Source: Synoicihabitans lomoniglobus (GTDB taxonomy: Bacteria > Verrucomicrobiota > Verrucomicrobiia > Opitutales > Opitutaceae). From it: a DNA stretch of 64,000 nt. The translations under genes and the position numbers were made by a program. How positions within the stretch are numbered: the stretch's first letter is position 1; each line of letters begins with the position of its first letter. The stretch lies in the NCBI RefSeq assembly GCF_029023725.1, contig NZ_CP119075.1, positions 1,669,501-1,733,500 on the forward strand. Reading direction: 5' to 3'. Shown one piece after another: positions 45,071-54,937 of the stretch. Below the pieces are notes generated by a model, which was not told the origin of the DNA, searched no databases, and saw only the letters and a list, made by a program, of their open reading frames with translations.

Positions 45071-46903
45071 TCAGTCTTTGCCAAAACGGGCGAGATAGGC
45101 CGTGTGGGCGTCGACGGATTCTTCGGGTTGGTCGTCCTTGAGTAGAATGAAATCATCGATGACGAGGGCATCCATGCCCGTGGCCAAAAAGCAACGGTAG
45201 GCATCCGCGGCGGTGCAAACAATCGGTTCTCCGCGGATGTTGAAACTGGTGTTGATCAACACCGGACATTCCGTCTGCGCCTCAAAGGCCGAGAGCAAAC
45301 GGTGCAGCCGGGGCGACCGGGCCGTGTCGATGGTTTGGATACGGGCGGAGTAGTCCACGTGAGTCACGGCCGGGAGCGTGGAGCGCACGTCATTGACCCG
45401 GGCGAGACCTTCGGCGGGCTGATCGTCCTCGATGCGCTGATCTTCCTGCACGGGAGCCACGATCAACATGTAAGGGCTCTCCTGGCCGGGAAGCAGGTCG
45501 AAATAGTCGGAGGCGCATTCCGCTTTCACGATGGGGGCGAAAGGCCGGAAGGACTCCCGGAATTTGATCTTCAGGTTCATCTTGCTCTGCATTTTGCGAT
45601 CGCGGGGATCGCCCAAAATGCTGCGACTGCCGAGCGCGCGCGGACCAAATTCCATGCGTCCCTGGACCCAGCCGACGACGTTGCCTTCCGCGAGCAACGT
45701 GGCGACACGATCGCAGAGGTCGGCCTCGTCGCGGGCCCGGGTGTAGACGGCAGACCGTTGCCGCAAGGTCGATTCGATATCAGCTGGATCGGGGGCGGGG
45801 CCGAGCAACGAACCGGATTGGGCATCGGGTTGGGTGAGCGGACGGGGCTTGTCCAACAATTGGTGCCAGACGAAGAGAGCGGCTCCCAAGGCTCCGCCGG
45901 CGTCGCCGGCCGCGGGTTGAATCCAGATGCGCTCGAACGGCGACTCCCGCAACAGGCGCCCGTTGCCCACGCAGTTGAGCGCCACACCGCCGGCGAGGCA
46001 GAGATTGGCAGAGCCGGTCAGCGCGTGCAGGTGATGCGCCATGCGCAACATGATCATCTCGGTCACGACCTGCACCGAGGCCGCCAGATCGAGTTCGCGG
46101 GGAGTAAGTTCCGACTCCGGGGAGCGCGGAGGTCCCTCGAAAAGTCGGGCAAATTTTTCCGACGTCATGGTGAGACCCTGGCAGTAGTTGAAATACGACT
46201 GGTCCAGGCGAAAGGAACCGTCCTCCTTCAGGTCCATCAAGTGCTGCAAAATCGTGTCGACGTAGCGAGGCTCGCCGTAGGGGGCGAGCCCCATGAGTTT
46301 GTATTCGCCAGAGTTTACGCGGAAGCCGCAAAAGTAGGTAAAGGCTGAATACAGCAGGCCCAGCGAGTGCGGAAAGTGCAGTTCGTGGGTCAACTCGATC
46401 CGATGTCCGCGACCGCGCCCCATACTCGCGGTGGCCCATTCGCCGACTCCATCGAGGGTAAGGATGGCCGCCTCTTCGAACGGTGACGGGAAGAAGGCGC
46501 TCGCCGCGTGGGACTCATGATGCTCGGTGAAAACGTAGGGTTTGCGGTAGAGACCGCCGAGCCCCCGGTTCATTTCGCGCGGCAGTTGCAACTTTTGATG
46601 AATCCATTGCGGCATCGCCTTGAGAAAGGCTCCAAACCCGGTCGGAGCGACCCCGAGATAAGTTTCCAGCAGCCGTTCGAAACGCAGGAACGGTTTTTCG
46701 TAGAACACGACGTGATCGAGCTCCGCGGCCGTGATGCCCGCCTCGCGCAAGCAATAGTCGATGGCGTGCTGGGGAAATCCCTTGTCGTGCTTGCGGCGGG
46801 TGAAGCGTTCCTCTTGTGCAGCGGCCACGATTATGCCGTCCACCACCAGGGCCGCGGCCGAGTCGTGGTAAAAGGCGGAAAGACCGAGGATATAGGTGCT
46901 CAT
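45071..46903 (-). CDS. O-carbamoyltransferase (NodU/CmcH/TobZ family)
   Basis: 610 residues, full length. The N-terminal Kae1-like half begins YILGLSAFYHDSAAALVVDGIIVAAAQEERFTRRKHDKGFP, with metal/carbamoyl-adenylate residues in EHHESHAASAF and TLDGVGEWATAS. The YrdC-like C-terminal half has GRMEFGPRALGSRSILGDPR and TSFNIRGEPIVCT. It uses carbamoyl phosphate and ATP to carbamoylate a hydroxyl group on a sugar or lipid. The acceptor is not known; SGNH, SxtJ and DUF5989 neighbours suggest an envelope or exported glycan. Confidence 0.93.
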   Translation of the reverse strand: MSTYILGLSAFYHDSAAALVVDGIIVAAAQEERFTRRKHDKGFPQHAIDYCLREAGITAAELDHVVFYEKPFLRFERLLETYLGVAPTGFGAFLKAMPQWIHQKLQLPREMNRGLGGLYRKPYVFTEHHESHAASAFFPSPFEEAAILTLDGVGEWATASMGRGRGHRIELTHELHFPHSLGLLYSAFTYFCGFRVNSGEYKLMGLAPYGEPRYVDTILQHLMDLKEDGSFRLDQSYFNYCQGLTMTSEKFARLFEGPPRSPESELTPRELDLAASVQVVTEMIMLRMAHHLHALTGSANLCLAGGVALNCVGNGRLLRESPFERIWIQPAAGDAGGALGAALFVWHQLLDKPRPLTQPDAQSGSLLGPAPDPADIESTLRQRSAVYTRARDEADLCDRVATLLAEGNVVGWVQGRMEFGPRALGSRSILGDPRDRKMQSKMNLKIKFRESFRPFAPIVKAECASDYFDLLPGQESPYMLIVAPVQEDQRIEDDQPAEGLARVNDVRSTLPAVTHVDYSARIQTIDTARSPRLHRLLSAFEAQTECPVLINTSFNIRGEPIVCTAADAYRCFLATGMDALVIDDFILLKDDQPEESVDAHTAYLARFGKD

Positions 46904-48984
46904 GGGGACGGGGAGCGGGATTGCAGTTGGTTAAAAGCACGACGCAGTTCCTGGGAAACGGGACCACTGGCCAGCAGGTCGCGCATAAAGCGCAGGGTTT
47001 CGGTCGCGTCTTCTTTTTGCTGATACACCTGCACAAGTCGATCGTTGTTGGCGAAGCTGCGGGGGTTGTAGGCATGGGCTTGCCGCATCCGGTCCACGGC
47101 GTCGTCAAAGCGATCCTCGGCCAGCAGAAATTTGATCAGCGGCAACAGCGCCCGTTCGTCGTCGGGCACGATGGCGAGCACGGCCTCCCATTGGGCCACG
47201 GCGGCGTCGGGTTCGCCCGCGGCTTCCAGAACCTGGGCGTAGGCGAGTCGGATGCCGCGATTGTTGGGTTGAGCTTCAACCCACCGGGCAAACGCGTCCC
47301 GCGCGGGAGGGAAGGCGCGTTGGCTGGCCCAGATGGAGGCGAGCAGAGGGTAGGTTTGAGGGTAAAATGGATCCGTGTCCGCGAGTTCCTGCAACAGATC
47401 GACGGCTGCGGCGGACTGGCCGAGATGGGCGAGTAGGAATGCGCGCAAGACGGTCGCCTCCGCCGAGGTCGGCGCGATTCGGTCATGATCATCCAGTAGC
47501 TGCAGAGCGCGTTGGTGTTGGGACTGTTCGGTCGCCAGTTTGGCCGCGTGAAAGGCCAGAAACGAGGACTCGGGGTGGGCCAGCCGAGCGGCGTCGACGG
47601 CTCCGCTGGCGGCGGCGAGACCACCTCGTGTGATCCGTTCCCCGAGCGCAGTCATCGTGCGCAGTGCGAAGGTGCGATCCTCGACGTAGGTCGACTGTCC
47701 CGTGAATGGTGGACGAGTCACCAGATCGTTCATCGACTTCCACTGCGAGAGGTGACCGGCGACGGTGAATCCGGTCGCGGCGGCAATCTCCTCCGGCGCG
47801 GCCCACGCCTGCGACGAGCGGTGCGGAAACAAGATCTTTTGACTTTGCCGGGCCAAGCCGCGCGCCACGGCGTAGTTGCCCGCGAACGTCAGATGCACGT
47901 GTTCGAAAAACAGGGTGCGACCGCCGGGTTCGAGTTCGGCTCCCGTATCCACCAGATGGGCACCGGGCGAATCGGCGGTGACGGTGGCGATGATTTGATT
48001 GAGACGTTCGTCGGCCCGAAATCGCAGCGCATCGAACTCCAGTGCGAGACGGAGTTCTTGGAGACCCGCGACGGTTTCGTTCCGGGTGAGCAGTTCCCGA
48101 CCTTGCCGGAAGTGTGTTTCCGCTTCCACGCCGTTTTCGTCGGGGCGGGAAACAAAGGGCGCACAATCGACTGCGTTCACCGCGACGGTCGAAACCACGG
48201 CGGGAATGCCGGCATCTGCGGCGACAGCGAGCATGTCGTGCAGGTTGGCTTCGAAGTTGTGGTAGACGTTTTCGAGACGCGGGTCGCCGGCGGGCACGGT
48301 TTTTTCGGCAAACATTTCCATGCCGCGCCAGTCCCGGTGACGGGTGGCTGCATTGCCGGCGATGGTGATGATCGTTTGCAGCAGTTGGCCGGTGCGCGTG
48401 GACTTGGCCCAAACGCCTGCCCGGATGAGTGCGAGCGGGGGGGAGGAGTCGGTGATGGCGGATCCGGGGCCGTAGGGACCAACGACCTCGTTGTTGCCCA
48501 TGTAGAATACCAGCAGGTCGGGCTCAAAATCGACCGCTTGCCGCACGATGGGCAGAATGGCGTGGGAATTGATGGCCGTGATGCCGAGATTGAACACCTC
48601 GATGGTTTGATCGGGATGCGCGTCGCGCAACAAGGCCTCCAATTGCGGCGCGATGCCAAACCCCGGTTCGGGCACGCCCATGGCGGCCGATTCACCGAGG
48701 AGGAAAATGCGAATCGTGCCGGCGGGTTTTTCGCGGGTGATGCGAAAATTCACCGGCTTCAGCCCGAAAGAAGCGGGGAAAAACAGCTCCGTGTAGCGAG
48801 GGTTGCTGCGGAAAGTGCCGGGGGGTTGGCCGTCCTCGGGAATGAAGAAATGCGGGTCATGGCCCACGCCACCGATGTGCAAAGCCAGCTCCAGTCCCCC
48901 GAGAAACAACAGCGGGGAAACCACGGCGAGCAGCAGCTTGGGGAGCCAGGATCGGGAGGGGCGGGGTGAGGATGCGGACGGCAT
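46900..48984 (-). CDS. Membrane-anchored SGNH hydrolase-like protein with TPR C-terminus
   Basis: 694 residues. One N-terminal membrane helix (LPKLLLAVVSPLLFLGGLELALHI) leads to an SGNH-like domain: IRIFLLGESAAMG (block I), NLGITAINSHAI (block II), FYMGNNEVVGPYGP (block III) and LFFEHVHLTFAGNYAVARGL with Asp replaced by Glu and a His (block V). TPR-like repeats fill residues ~430-690. Stop and carbamoyltransferase start overlap as ATGA. In this family the enzyme may transfer or remove acyl groups on an exported glycan; the TPRs may hold partners. Confidence 0.85.
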   Translation of the reverse strand: MPSASSPRPSRSWLPKLLLAVVSPLLFLGGLELALHIGGVGHDPHFFIPEDGQPPGTFRSNPRYTELFFPASFGLKPVNFRITREKPAGTIRIFLLGESAAMGVPEPGFGIAPQLEALLRDAHPDQTIEVFNLGITAINSHAILPIVRQAVDFEPDLLVFYMGNNEVVGPYGPGSAITDSSPPLALIRAGVWAKSTRTGQLLQTIITIAGNAATRHRDWRGMEMFAEKTVPAGDPRLENVYHNFEANLHDMLAVAADAGIPAVVSTVAVNAVDCAPFVSRPDENGVEAETHFRQGRELLTRNETVAGLQELRLALEFDALRFRADERLNQIIATVTADSPGAHLVDTGAELEPGGRTLFFEHVHLTFAGNYAVARGLARQSQKILFPHRSSQAWAAPEEIAAATGFTVAGHLSQWKSMNDLVTRPPFTGQSTYVEDRTFALRTMTALGERITRGGLAAASGAVDAARLAHPESSFLAFHAAKLATEQSQHQRALQLLDDHDRIAPTSAEATVLRAFLLAHLGQSAAAVDLLQELADTDPFYPQTYPLLASIWASQRAFPPARDAFARWVEAQPNNRGIRLAYAQVLEAAGEPDAAVAQWEAVLAIVPDDERALLPLIKFLLAEDRFDDAVDRMRQAHAYNPRSFANNDRLVQVYQQKEDATETLRFMRDLLASGPVSQELRRAFNQLQSRSPSP

Positions 48985-49112
48985 GAACCGCCCGAGTTAG
49001 GCTGGACGGACGCGCGCAGTCGAGAGCAGGTTGAGGTCCGCTACCGACGGGCGCTCCGCGTCACGGCAGACCGGCGAATAACGGCCGTAAATGAAGCCGA
49101 CGGTGAATTAGG

Positions 49113-49892
49113 TCAGCGATCGCTTTGGGCGAACTTAATCGAGCCGTTCACGGTGTTGGCTTCGATGATGGCGCCGCCGTCACCGATCGTGCCGTTGAGG
49201 CTCTTTTTGCCGACCCGACCTTGCATCATAACTGGCATGTCGGTCTCAATGTGACCATTGACGACCGATGCTTTGAGGGTCGCTCCAGCTCCTTCCGGAA
49301 GATAGATTTTTACGCCGCCATTGACGGTGTTGAACTCGATATTGGCATCGGGATTCAGCTGGGCGAAGTGAGCGCGGACGCCGCCGTTGACCGTGTGGAT
49401 TTTGGCGCTGCCGCCGAGGTTGGTGGCGTCGATGCTGCCATTGACGGTGGACGCATTCACGCGGCCGGTCATACCTGTGATCTTGAGCGCACCATTGACG
49501 GTTTGCACGTCGCGCACATGAGCTGAGGCGGGAACTTTAATCACCAAATCGACCCGGCCATCGATGGTGCCCATGCTGAAGAAGCCCTTCTTTTTTGGCA
49601 GCTTGACCTTGATGCCGATGTGATCGTCGTCGAGTGACCACTTGATGTCGATGCGGTCGAGGTCGTCTTCGTCCTTGGCGCGTTTCTCACCTTCGATGAC
49701 GTAGGCGTTTCGATCCCACGCTTCGATGGTGACCTTGCCGTTGACGTTTTCGATTGTGAGGATGCCGTCGGCGTTGAACGCACCTTCACGGTGGATGGGT
49801 TCCCGGTATTTCGTGCGGGAAAACCAATCGGCGTGAACGGTGGAGGCGCAGGCCAAGGCGAGCATGAGTAGCGGGATAATTTTGGTCTTCAT
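49113..49892 (-). CDS. Exported DUF4097 beta-strand repeat protein
   Basis: 259 residues from ATG 49892, which starts a signal peptide (MKTKIIPLLMLALACASTVHA). The mature part is a row of short beta repeats built on NVNGKV, TVNGAL, TVNGSI, TVNGGV, VVNGHI, LNGTIGDGG and TVNGSI, the DUF4097/adhesin-like solenoid. Such proteins often accompany MacB/FtsX-type permeases or anti-sigma modules and may sense envelope stress. It follows the two orphan permeases on the same strand, 59 bases after the second. Confidence 0.88.
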   Translation of the reverse strand: MKTKIIPLLMLALACASTVHADWFSRTKYREPIHREGAFNADGILTIENVNGKVTIEAWDRNAYVIEGEKRAKDEDDLDRIDIKWSLDDDHIGIKVKLPKKKGFFSMGTIDGRVDLVIKVPASAHVRDVQTVNGALKITGMTGRVNASTVNGSIDATNLGGSAKIHTVNGGVRAHFAQLNPDANIEFNTVNGGVKIYLPEGAGATLKASVVNGHIETDMPVMMQGRVGKKSLNGTIGDGGAIIEANTVNGSIKFAQSDR

Positions 49893-49951
49893 GATGGTGT
49901 CAATAACCCGGCGGCAGCCGTAAGGTTGCAGAATTAATTGGCAGAGGGAAA

Positions 49952-52390
49952 TCAGTCTTCGCGGAGGGCCTCCAATGGAGAAACCCGGGAGGCGCGTTGG
50001 GAAGGGAGCAACGTCGCCAACAATACCACGGTCGCCAACACGGCGGCCGTGCCGAGGGCGACACCCCAGTGAAAAGCCTCGGTTTGAAAGAGCACGCTCT
50101 GGATGGCGCGTCCAGTCGCCCAAGCTCCGGCCACCCCGAGGGCCAGACCGCACAGCAGCAACTTGGAGCCGAGCGCGAGAAACTGGCGAAGCACTTGCCC
50201 GGGGAGGGCGCCAAGCGCCATGCGCACGCCGATCTCGCGCCGCCGTTGCCCGACGGCGTAGGCGAGGACGCCGTAGGTGCCGATCGCGGCGAGGAGGAGT
50301 GCGACTCCGGCGAAAATCCCCGCCAACATCGCGGGAGAACGGCGGATCAAGAGACTGTCCTCGATGCGTTCGTTCAGAACTCTGATATCGTCCACCGGGA
50401 GAGAAGGATCGATGCCGGCCACCACGCGACGCAACGACGGTGCAAACTGAGCCGCCGGTAGCACCGTATTGATGGCGACCGCAATGCGTTGCCGCGGACG
50501 TTCGGGATAGGGCAAATATACGGAACCGAGCGGTGCGGTGTCGGTGAGGTCCCGTTGCTTGATGGTGCCGACGACCCCCACGATTCTCAGCGCGTTTTCG
50601 TCGTCCAAGTGCACACCGAGAGCGAGTCGGCGACCGATGGGGTCCGCGCCGTCCGGCCAGTAGCGGTCGACGAACGCTTGATCGACCACGCATACCCGAT
50701 TGCCCTCGATCTGATCGCTGGCAGTGAGGACGCGTCCACGCAACACGGGGATGCCTAGGGCGGCCCAGTAGTCGCCCATCGCGAATGAGCTGAAGTGGGT
50801 GCGAATGGATTCGCCCGGCGCCGGCTCCACGCCTTCGACGACGGTGGCGTTGTCGCTGACATCGCCGCCGAACGGCAGGCCATCGGTGAAGCCGACGTGG
50901 GTGACACCGGGTTGAGCGCGGATTTCGCTTTCAACGCGCTCGAGAAATGCCTGCCGTTTTTCCGCGTTGGGATAGGATTCCCAGGGCAGTTGCAACCGAG
51001 CGGTCAACACCGCGTCGGGTTGAAAGCCGGGCGGATTGTGCAGCACGCGTTGCAACGAAACGCCCAGCAGTCCCGCGCCACAGAGCAACGTGAATGCGAG
51101 CGCGACCTGCACCACGATAAAGGCATGGCGCACCCGCTGCGCCGCACGCGAAACGGTGCCGCCGCGCGATTCCGTGGAAATGGCGCGAGCGAGGTTCAGT
51201 TTGAGACTGAGCAGCAGCACCGGCACGGCCAGCAATACGCCCACCATCAAGGATCCCACCAACGCGACCAGACCGACCCGGGAGTCAAATGCGATGGTGA
51301 CGCCCAGGGGAAGTTGATCGGTGCCCAAGGCACTCAACAAATCGATCGCGAAAATGCCGCCGAGCACGCCCAGGGTGCCGCCCGCCAAGGCCAGCAAAAT
51401 GGTCTCGATCAGCACGTCGCGACTGAGTTGTCCCGTGCCGGCCCCGAGCGCCTGCCGCACGGCAAACTCCTTGGTGCGACCATGCGCCCTGATGAGGAGC
51501 AGATTGACGAGATTCACCCCGCCGATAACGAGCAGCGCGAGCACGCCGGCCTGCAGCAGCACGAGCATATCGCGCACATCGCGCACGGCATCGGCGCGCA
51601 GACTGGTGACAATGGTGCGGAAGCCCGCGTCGATCACCAATTCCTTGTTGGGGTCGGTCTCCAGCAGCGCTTGGTTGAAGGCATCCATGCGTTTCTGGGC
51701 CGACTCGACCGAAATTCCGGGAGCCAGACGCACCACCATGCGGTGGTTATTGGAGTGACGCGATTGCGGCGTGCGCTCGTCCTCGCCGGAGGCGTAAGGC
51801 GTCAGGAATCGCGCTTCACTATCGAGGTAGCGAAAGCCCGGAGGCAACACGCCCACCACCTCGACCGTCTGACCATCGACCAGGAGAGTGCGACCCAGGA
51901 CATCGTTCACGCCATTGAACTGAGTCTGCCAAAACTCGTGCGTGATGATCATCACTTGAGCGTTCGCGTAAACAAGTTCGTCATCCGTGAACGTGCGGCC
52001 CCGGGCGAGCGGCACGCCCAGGGTTTCCAGAAATTCCGGGGAAACACGGTCGCGGGCGACCCGTTGAGGCGAGCCTGTCTCGCCAATGATGGCACTGCTG
52101 TTTTGCACGATGGCGACGGACTCGAAACCGGGAATGGCCCCGTTGCGGCGGTCGAAATAGTTGGGCAACGATGCGCCGCTCAGCGGAGCGCCGGCGCCCG
52201 GGTAAGAGTTGCGCAGAGTAACGAGTCGATCCGGCTCGGGAAACGGCAACGGCCGCAACAGCACGGCGTCGACCACGGCGAAAATGGCGACATTCGCGCC
52301 GATACAGAGAGCGAGCGTGAGCAGCACGGTCGCGGTGAAACCGCGCTCGCGAACAAGACGACGGACCGATTGGCGAATCAAGGATAGCAT
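49952..52390 (-). CDS. Orphan MacB/FtsX-type permease (ADOP-like), copy 1
   Basis: 812 residues: N-terminal helix (GFTATVLLTLALCIGANVAIFAVVDAVLLRPLPFPEPDRLV), periplasmic MacB_PCD domain, three central helices (VLALLVIGGVNLVNLLLIR, then two), a second PCD domain and C-terminal helices (AGIFAGVALLLAAIGTYGVLAYAVGQRRREIGVRMALGA). Two MacB-PCD/FtsX units in one chain and no ATPase are the mark of acidobacterial duplicated orphan permeases (ADOP). Function unknown; perhaps mechanotransmission or lipid handling. It lies 39 bases downstream of a paralogue. Confidence 0.9.
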   Translation of the reverse strand: MLSLIRQSVRRLVRERGFTATVLLTLALCIGANVAIFAVVDAVLLRPLPFPEPDRLVTLRNSYPGAGAPLSGASLPNYFDRRNGAIPGFESVAIVQNSSAIIGETGSPQRVARDRVSPEFLETLGVPLARGRTFTDDELVYANAQVMIITHEFWQTQFNGVNDVLGRTLLVDGQTVEVVGVLPPGFRYLDSEARFLTPYASGEDERTPQSRHSNNHRMVVRLAPGISVESAQKRMDAFNQALLETDPNKELVIDAGFRTIVTSLRADAVRDVRDMLVLLQAGVLALLVIGGVNLVNLLLIRAHGRTKEFAVRQALGAGTGQLSRDVLIETILLALAGGTLGVLGGIFAIDLLSALGTDQLPLGVTIAFDSRVGLVALVGSLMVGVLLAVPVLLLSLKLNLARAISTESRGGTVSRAAQRVRHAFIVVQVALAFTLLCGAGLLGVSLQRVLHNPPGFQPDAVLTARLQLPWESYPNAEKRQAFLERVESEIRAQPGVTHVGFTDGLPFGGDVSDNATVVEGVEPAPGESIRTHFSSFAMGDYWAALGIPVLRGRVLTASDQIEGNRVCVVDQAFVDRYWPDGADPIGRRLALGVHLDDENALRIVGVVGTIKQRDLTDTAPLGSVYLPYPERPRQRIAVAINTVLPAAQFAPSLRRVVAGIDPSLPVDDIRVLNERIEDSLLIRRSPAMLAGIFAGVALLLAAIGTYGVLAYAVGQRRREIGVRMALGALPGQVLRQFLALGSKLLLCGLALGVAGAWATGRAIQSVLFQTEAFHWGVALGTAAVLATVVLLATLLPSQRASRVSPLEALRED

Positions 52391-52429
52391 GAACGAAAGT
52401 CGTAGGGTGATGCGGGGTGGTGCGAGGGG

Positions 52430-54937
52430 TCAGTCGGCGCGCAGCGCTATCATGGGATCGACGCGGGTGGCGCGGCGGGCGGGGACAAATGCCGCCACCG
52501 CCGCTACGGCGCACAGCAATAACGTTACGCCAATATAGGTCAGCGGGTCACTCGGACTGACGTCGATGAGCACGGTGCTCAGCCCGCTGCCGAAAATGAA
52601 TGCGATCGTCAGCGCGATACTGAGTCCGAGCGCCAGACCGATGCCGACTTGAATCGCCCCCTGGCGCATGACCATGCCGAGGATGGTGCGATTGTCCGCT
52701 CCCAGTGCCATGCGCACGCCGATCTCTTGGGTGCGTTGGTTGACCGTAAAACTCATCACCCCATACAGTCCGACCGCGGCAAGGCCAACGGCCACGATGC
52801 CGAAGAGCAGGAACATGTTACCGACCAGACGATTTTGCGACATCAACGCGTCGAGCGTGGTGGCGGGGGTCTCCACGAAATACATGGGCAGGTTGGGGTC
52901 GACGCGGTTCACGAGCGCCTGCAACTGGTTGACCAACGCCTCGGGACGTTGGCCGCCGCGCGGGCGCACCACCACGGTGCCAAATTGGTTGGCGTTGGGT
53001 TCATCCAATACCGGACCAAAAGCGGTGGCGAAGTAGGGGAGGTAAAACCCGGAGTCATCGACCTGGGTGTTGAAGGGGCCCTGCATTCGCGCCGTGGCGG
53101 CGACGCCGATGATCTCCCGCCACGGACCGATCGTGGTGCCGTTGCCATTAACGGTGCGGAACCGGCGACCAATGGGCGATTCATGGCCGAAGTGCTTTTG
53201 GGCAAAAGACGCGTTCACGATGGCGACCGGGGCGTTCTGGTCCGAATCATTCTCGGTGAAGTCCCGGCCATCGAGCACGCGCAGATTGAGCGTTTCGAGA
53301 TAGCCGGGCGTGATGTTTTCGAAGTTGGCGATCTGGCGATCGGAGTCCTCCAGATATTTTTCGCCCTCAATCTCAATCGGCCCGTTGCCCGAAAACACCA
53401 TCCGGAATCGATTGGTCAGCGCGACCGATTCAAACTGACCCGAAGCCCGCAACTCGCGCACGAGCGTCTCGTAAAATTGTTGGCGGGACGCGTTCGTCGG
53501 GTAGTCGCCCTCCATCAACCCCATGCGACCCGCGAGCACGCTGCCGGTGTCGTAGCCGAAATCGACGGACTGCTGGTTGCGAATGGATTGAAGCTGCAAC
53601 ATCGAGCCGATCAGCAGCACGCACGTCATCACGATTTGAAAGACCACCAACCCGCGGGAGATGATCATGAACGAGCGCGACGTGTTGCCGCGCCCGCCCT
53701 CCTTGAGCACCTCGATCGAGCTGGCTCGCGACGAAATCCACGCCGGCACGAAGCCCGACACCAAGGCGGACAACGTGGTGGCGACCAGCACGGATGCGAG
53801 GACCTTGCCCGAAAGTTCAAACGTCATCCACGACGGGATGGGATTGGCGGCGTTGTGCACCGCGGCATCGATAAAATCGACCGACCAAGCGGCGATCGCG
53901 ATGCCGAGCAATGCGCCGATCGACGCCACCAGGAGGCTCTCGGTCAACATCTGGCGAATGAGTCGGATGCGCGTCGCGCCGAGTGACGATCGGATCGCCA
54001 GCTCCTTGGCCCGCAACGTGGCCCGGGCGAACTGCATGTTCATGACATTGACACACGCGATCAGCAGCACGCCCACGCAGAATGCCAGCATGATGAGCAA
54101 CATCCCCGTAAGCTGTGGACCCGTGAACGTGGCGATCAATGGGCGCACATAACCGAGGGTGAACGGGCTGTTGGTATCGGGAAACTCCTGGGCGAAATTG
54201 GCAGCGAACGAAGTGACCTCGGCCTGGGCCTGATCAATGCTCACCCCGGGGCGAAGTTTCCCGAGTATTGCCACGCCGATGTCATTGGGATCGTTGCGCG
54301 GACGCACCGGAAACGACGAATGCAGGGGCAGCCACACCTCCTCGTTGGCGGGGAAATTGAACTTGGGTGGCATCACGCCGATGATCGTGCCCGCCACGCC
54401 GTTCACATTCACGGTGCGCTCGATGACGTTGGGATCGGCTCCGAAGTCACGCTTCCACAAAGCATCGCTGATGATCACGGCCTTGTTGACGCCCGGCTGG
54501 TCGTCCTCGGGCAGGAAGTCCCGACCCAACGCCGGGAACACCCCCACGGCATCAAAGAAGTCGTGGGTCACGTAGCCACCGGTGAGTCGACGTGGTTGGC
54601 TTTGGTAAGTGAGATTAACGGTCGAGCCATTGAGGTAGGCCGTAAAATATTCGAAACTTTGTTGGTGCTCCCGCATGTCCGCGTAGTCCTGCGACAACAT
54701 CTGGTTCCGAAAATTGCTGGGCGTGAAGTTCTCCCGCTGGACGATGTTTACATCCATCAGCCGATCCGCCCCCGGGAATTCAAACGCGTGCAGCAACACG
54801 CCATTAACCACCGCAAACTGGGTGGTCACGCCGCCGATGCCCAGACCCAGCACCAGCACCGCGAGGGCGCAGAACGACTTCTCTTTAATGAGGACCCGGA
54901 AGCCGATTTTAAGGTCTTGGAAAAACGTTTCGAACAT
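52430..54937 (-). CDS. Orphan MacB/FtsX-type permease (ADOP-like), copy 2
   Basis: 835 residues with the same duplicated MacB_PCD/FtsX architecture as its downstream neighbour: FFQDLKIGFRVLIKEKSFCALAVLVLGLGIGGVTTQFAVVNGVLLHAFEFPGADRLMDV at the N-terminus, ACVNVMNMQFARATLRAKELAIRSSLGATRIRLIRQMLTESLL in the middle, and MSFTVNQRTQEIGVRMALGADNRTILGMVMRQGAIQVGIGLALG at the C-terminus. The pair probably arose by tandem duplication and is co-transcribed with the DUF4097 gene. No LolD/MacB ATPase or MacA adaptor is encoded nearby. Confidence 0.9.
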   Translation of the reverse strand: MFETFFQDLKIGFRVLIKEKSFCALAVLVLGLGIGGVTTQFAVVNGVLLHAFEFPGADRLMDVNIVQRENFTPSNFRNQMLSQDYADMREHQQSFEYFTAYLNGSTVNLTYQSQPRRLTGGYVTHDFFDAVGVFPALGRDFLPEDDQPGVNKAVIISDALWKRDFGADPNVIERTVNVNGVAGTIIGVMPPKFNFPANEEVWLPLHSSFPVRPRNDPNDIGVAILGKLRPGVSIDQAQAEVTSFAANFAQEFPDTNSPFTLGYVRPLIATFTGPQLTGMLLIMLAFCVGVLLIACVNVMNMQFARATLRAKELAIRSSLGATRIRLIRQMLTESLLVASIGALLGIAIAAWSVDFIDAAVHNAANPIPSWMTFELSGKVLASVLVATTLSALVSGFVPAWISSRASSIEVLKEGGRGNTSRSFMIISRGLVVFQIVMTCVLLIGSMLQLQSIRNQQSVDFGYDTGSVLAGRMGLMEGDYPTNASRQQFYETLVRELRASGQFESVALTNRFRMVFSGNGPIEIEGEKYLEDSDRQIANFENITPGYLETLNLRVLDGRDFTENDSDQNAPVAIVNASFAQKHFGHESPIGRRFRTVNGNGTTIGPWREIIGVAATARMQGPFNTQVDDSGFYLPYFATAFGPVLDEPNANQFGTVVVRPRGGQRPEALVNQLQALVNRVDPNLPMYFVETPATTLDALMSQNRLVGNMFLLFGIVAVGLAAVGLYGVMSFTVNQRTQEIGVRMALGADNRTILGMVMRQGAIQVGIGLALGLSIALTIAFIFGSGLSTVLIDVSPSDPLTYIGVTLLLCAVAAVAAFVPARRATRVDPMIALRAD

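Noticed and set aside
49893-50693. Upstream extension of the DUF4097 frame across the permease gene
   Set aside because: It overlaps the 3' end of the permease in another frame; the signal peptide starts at ATG 49892.
50795-52387. 530-codon plus-strand frame opposite the first orphan permease
   Set aside because: Composition is Gln/Arg/His-rich antisense shadow; the minus-strand permease has full family motifs.
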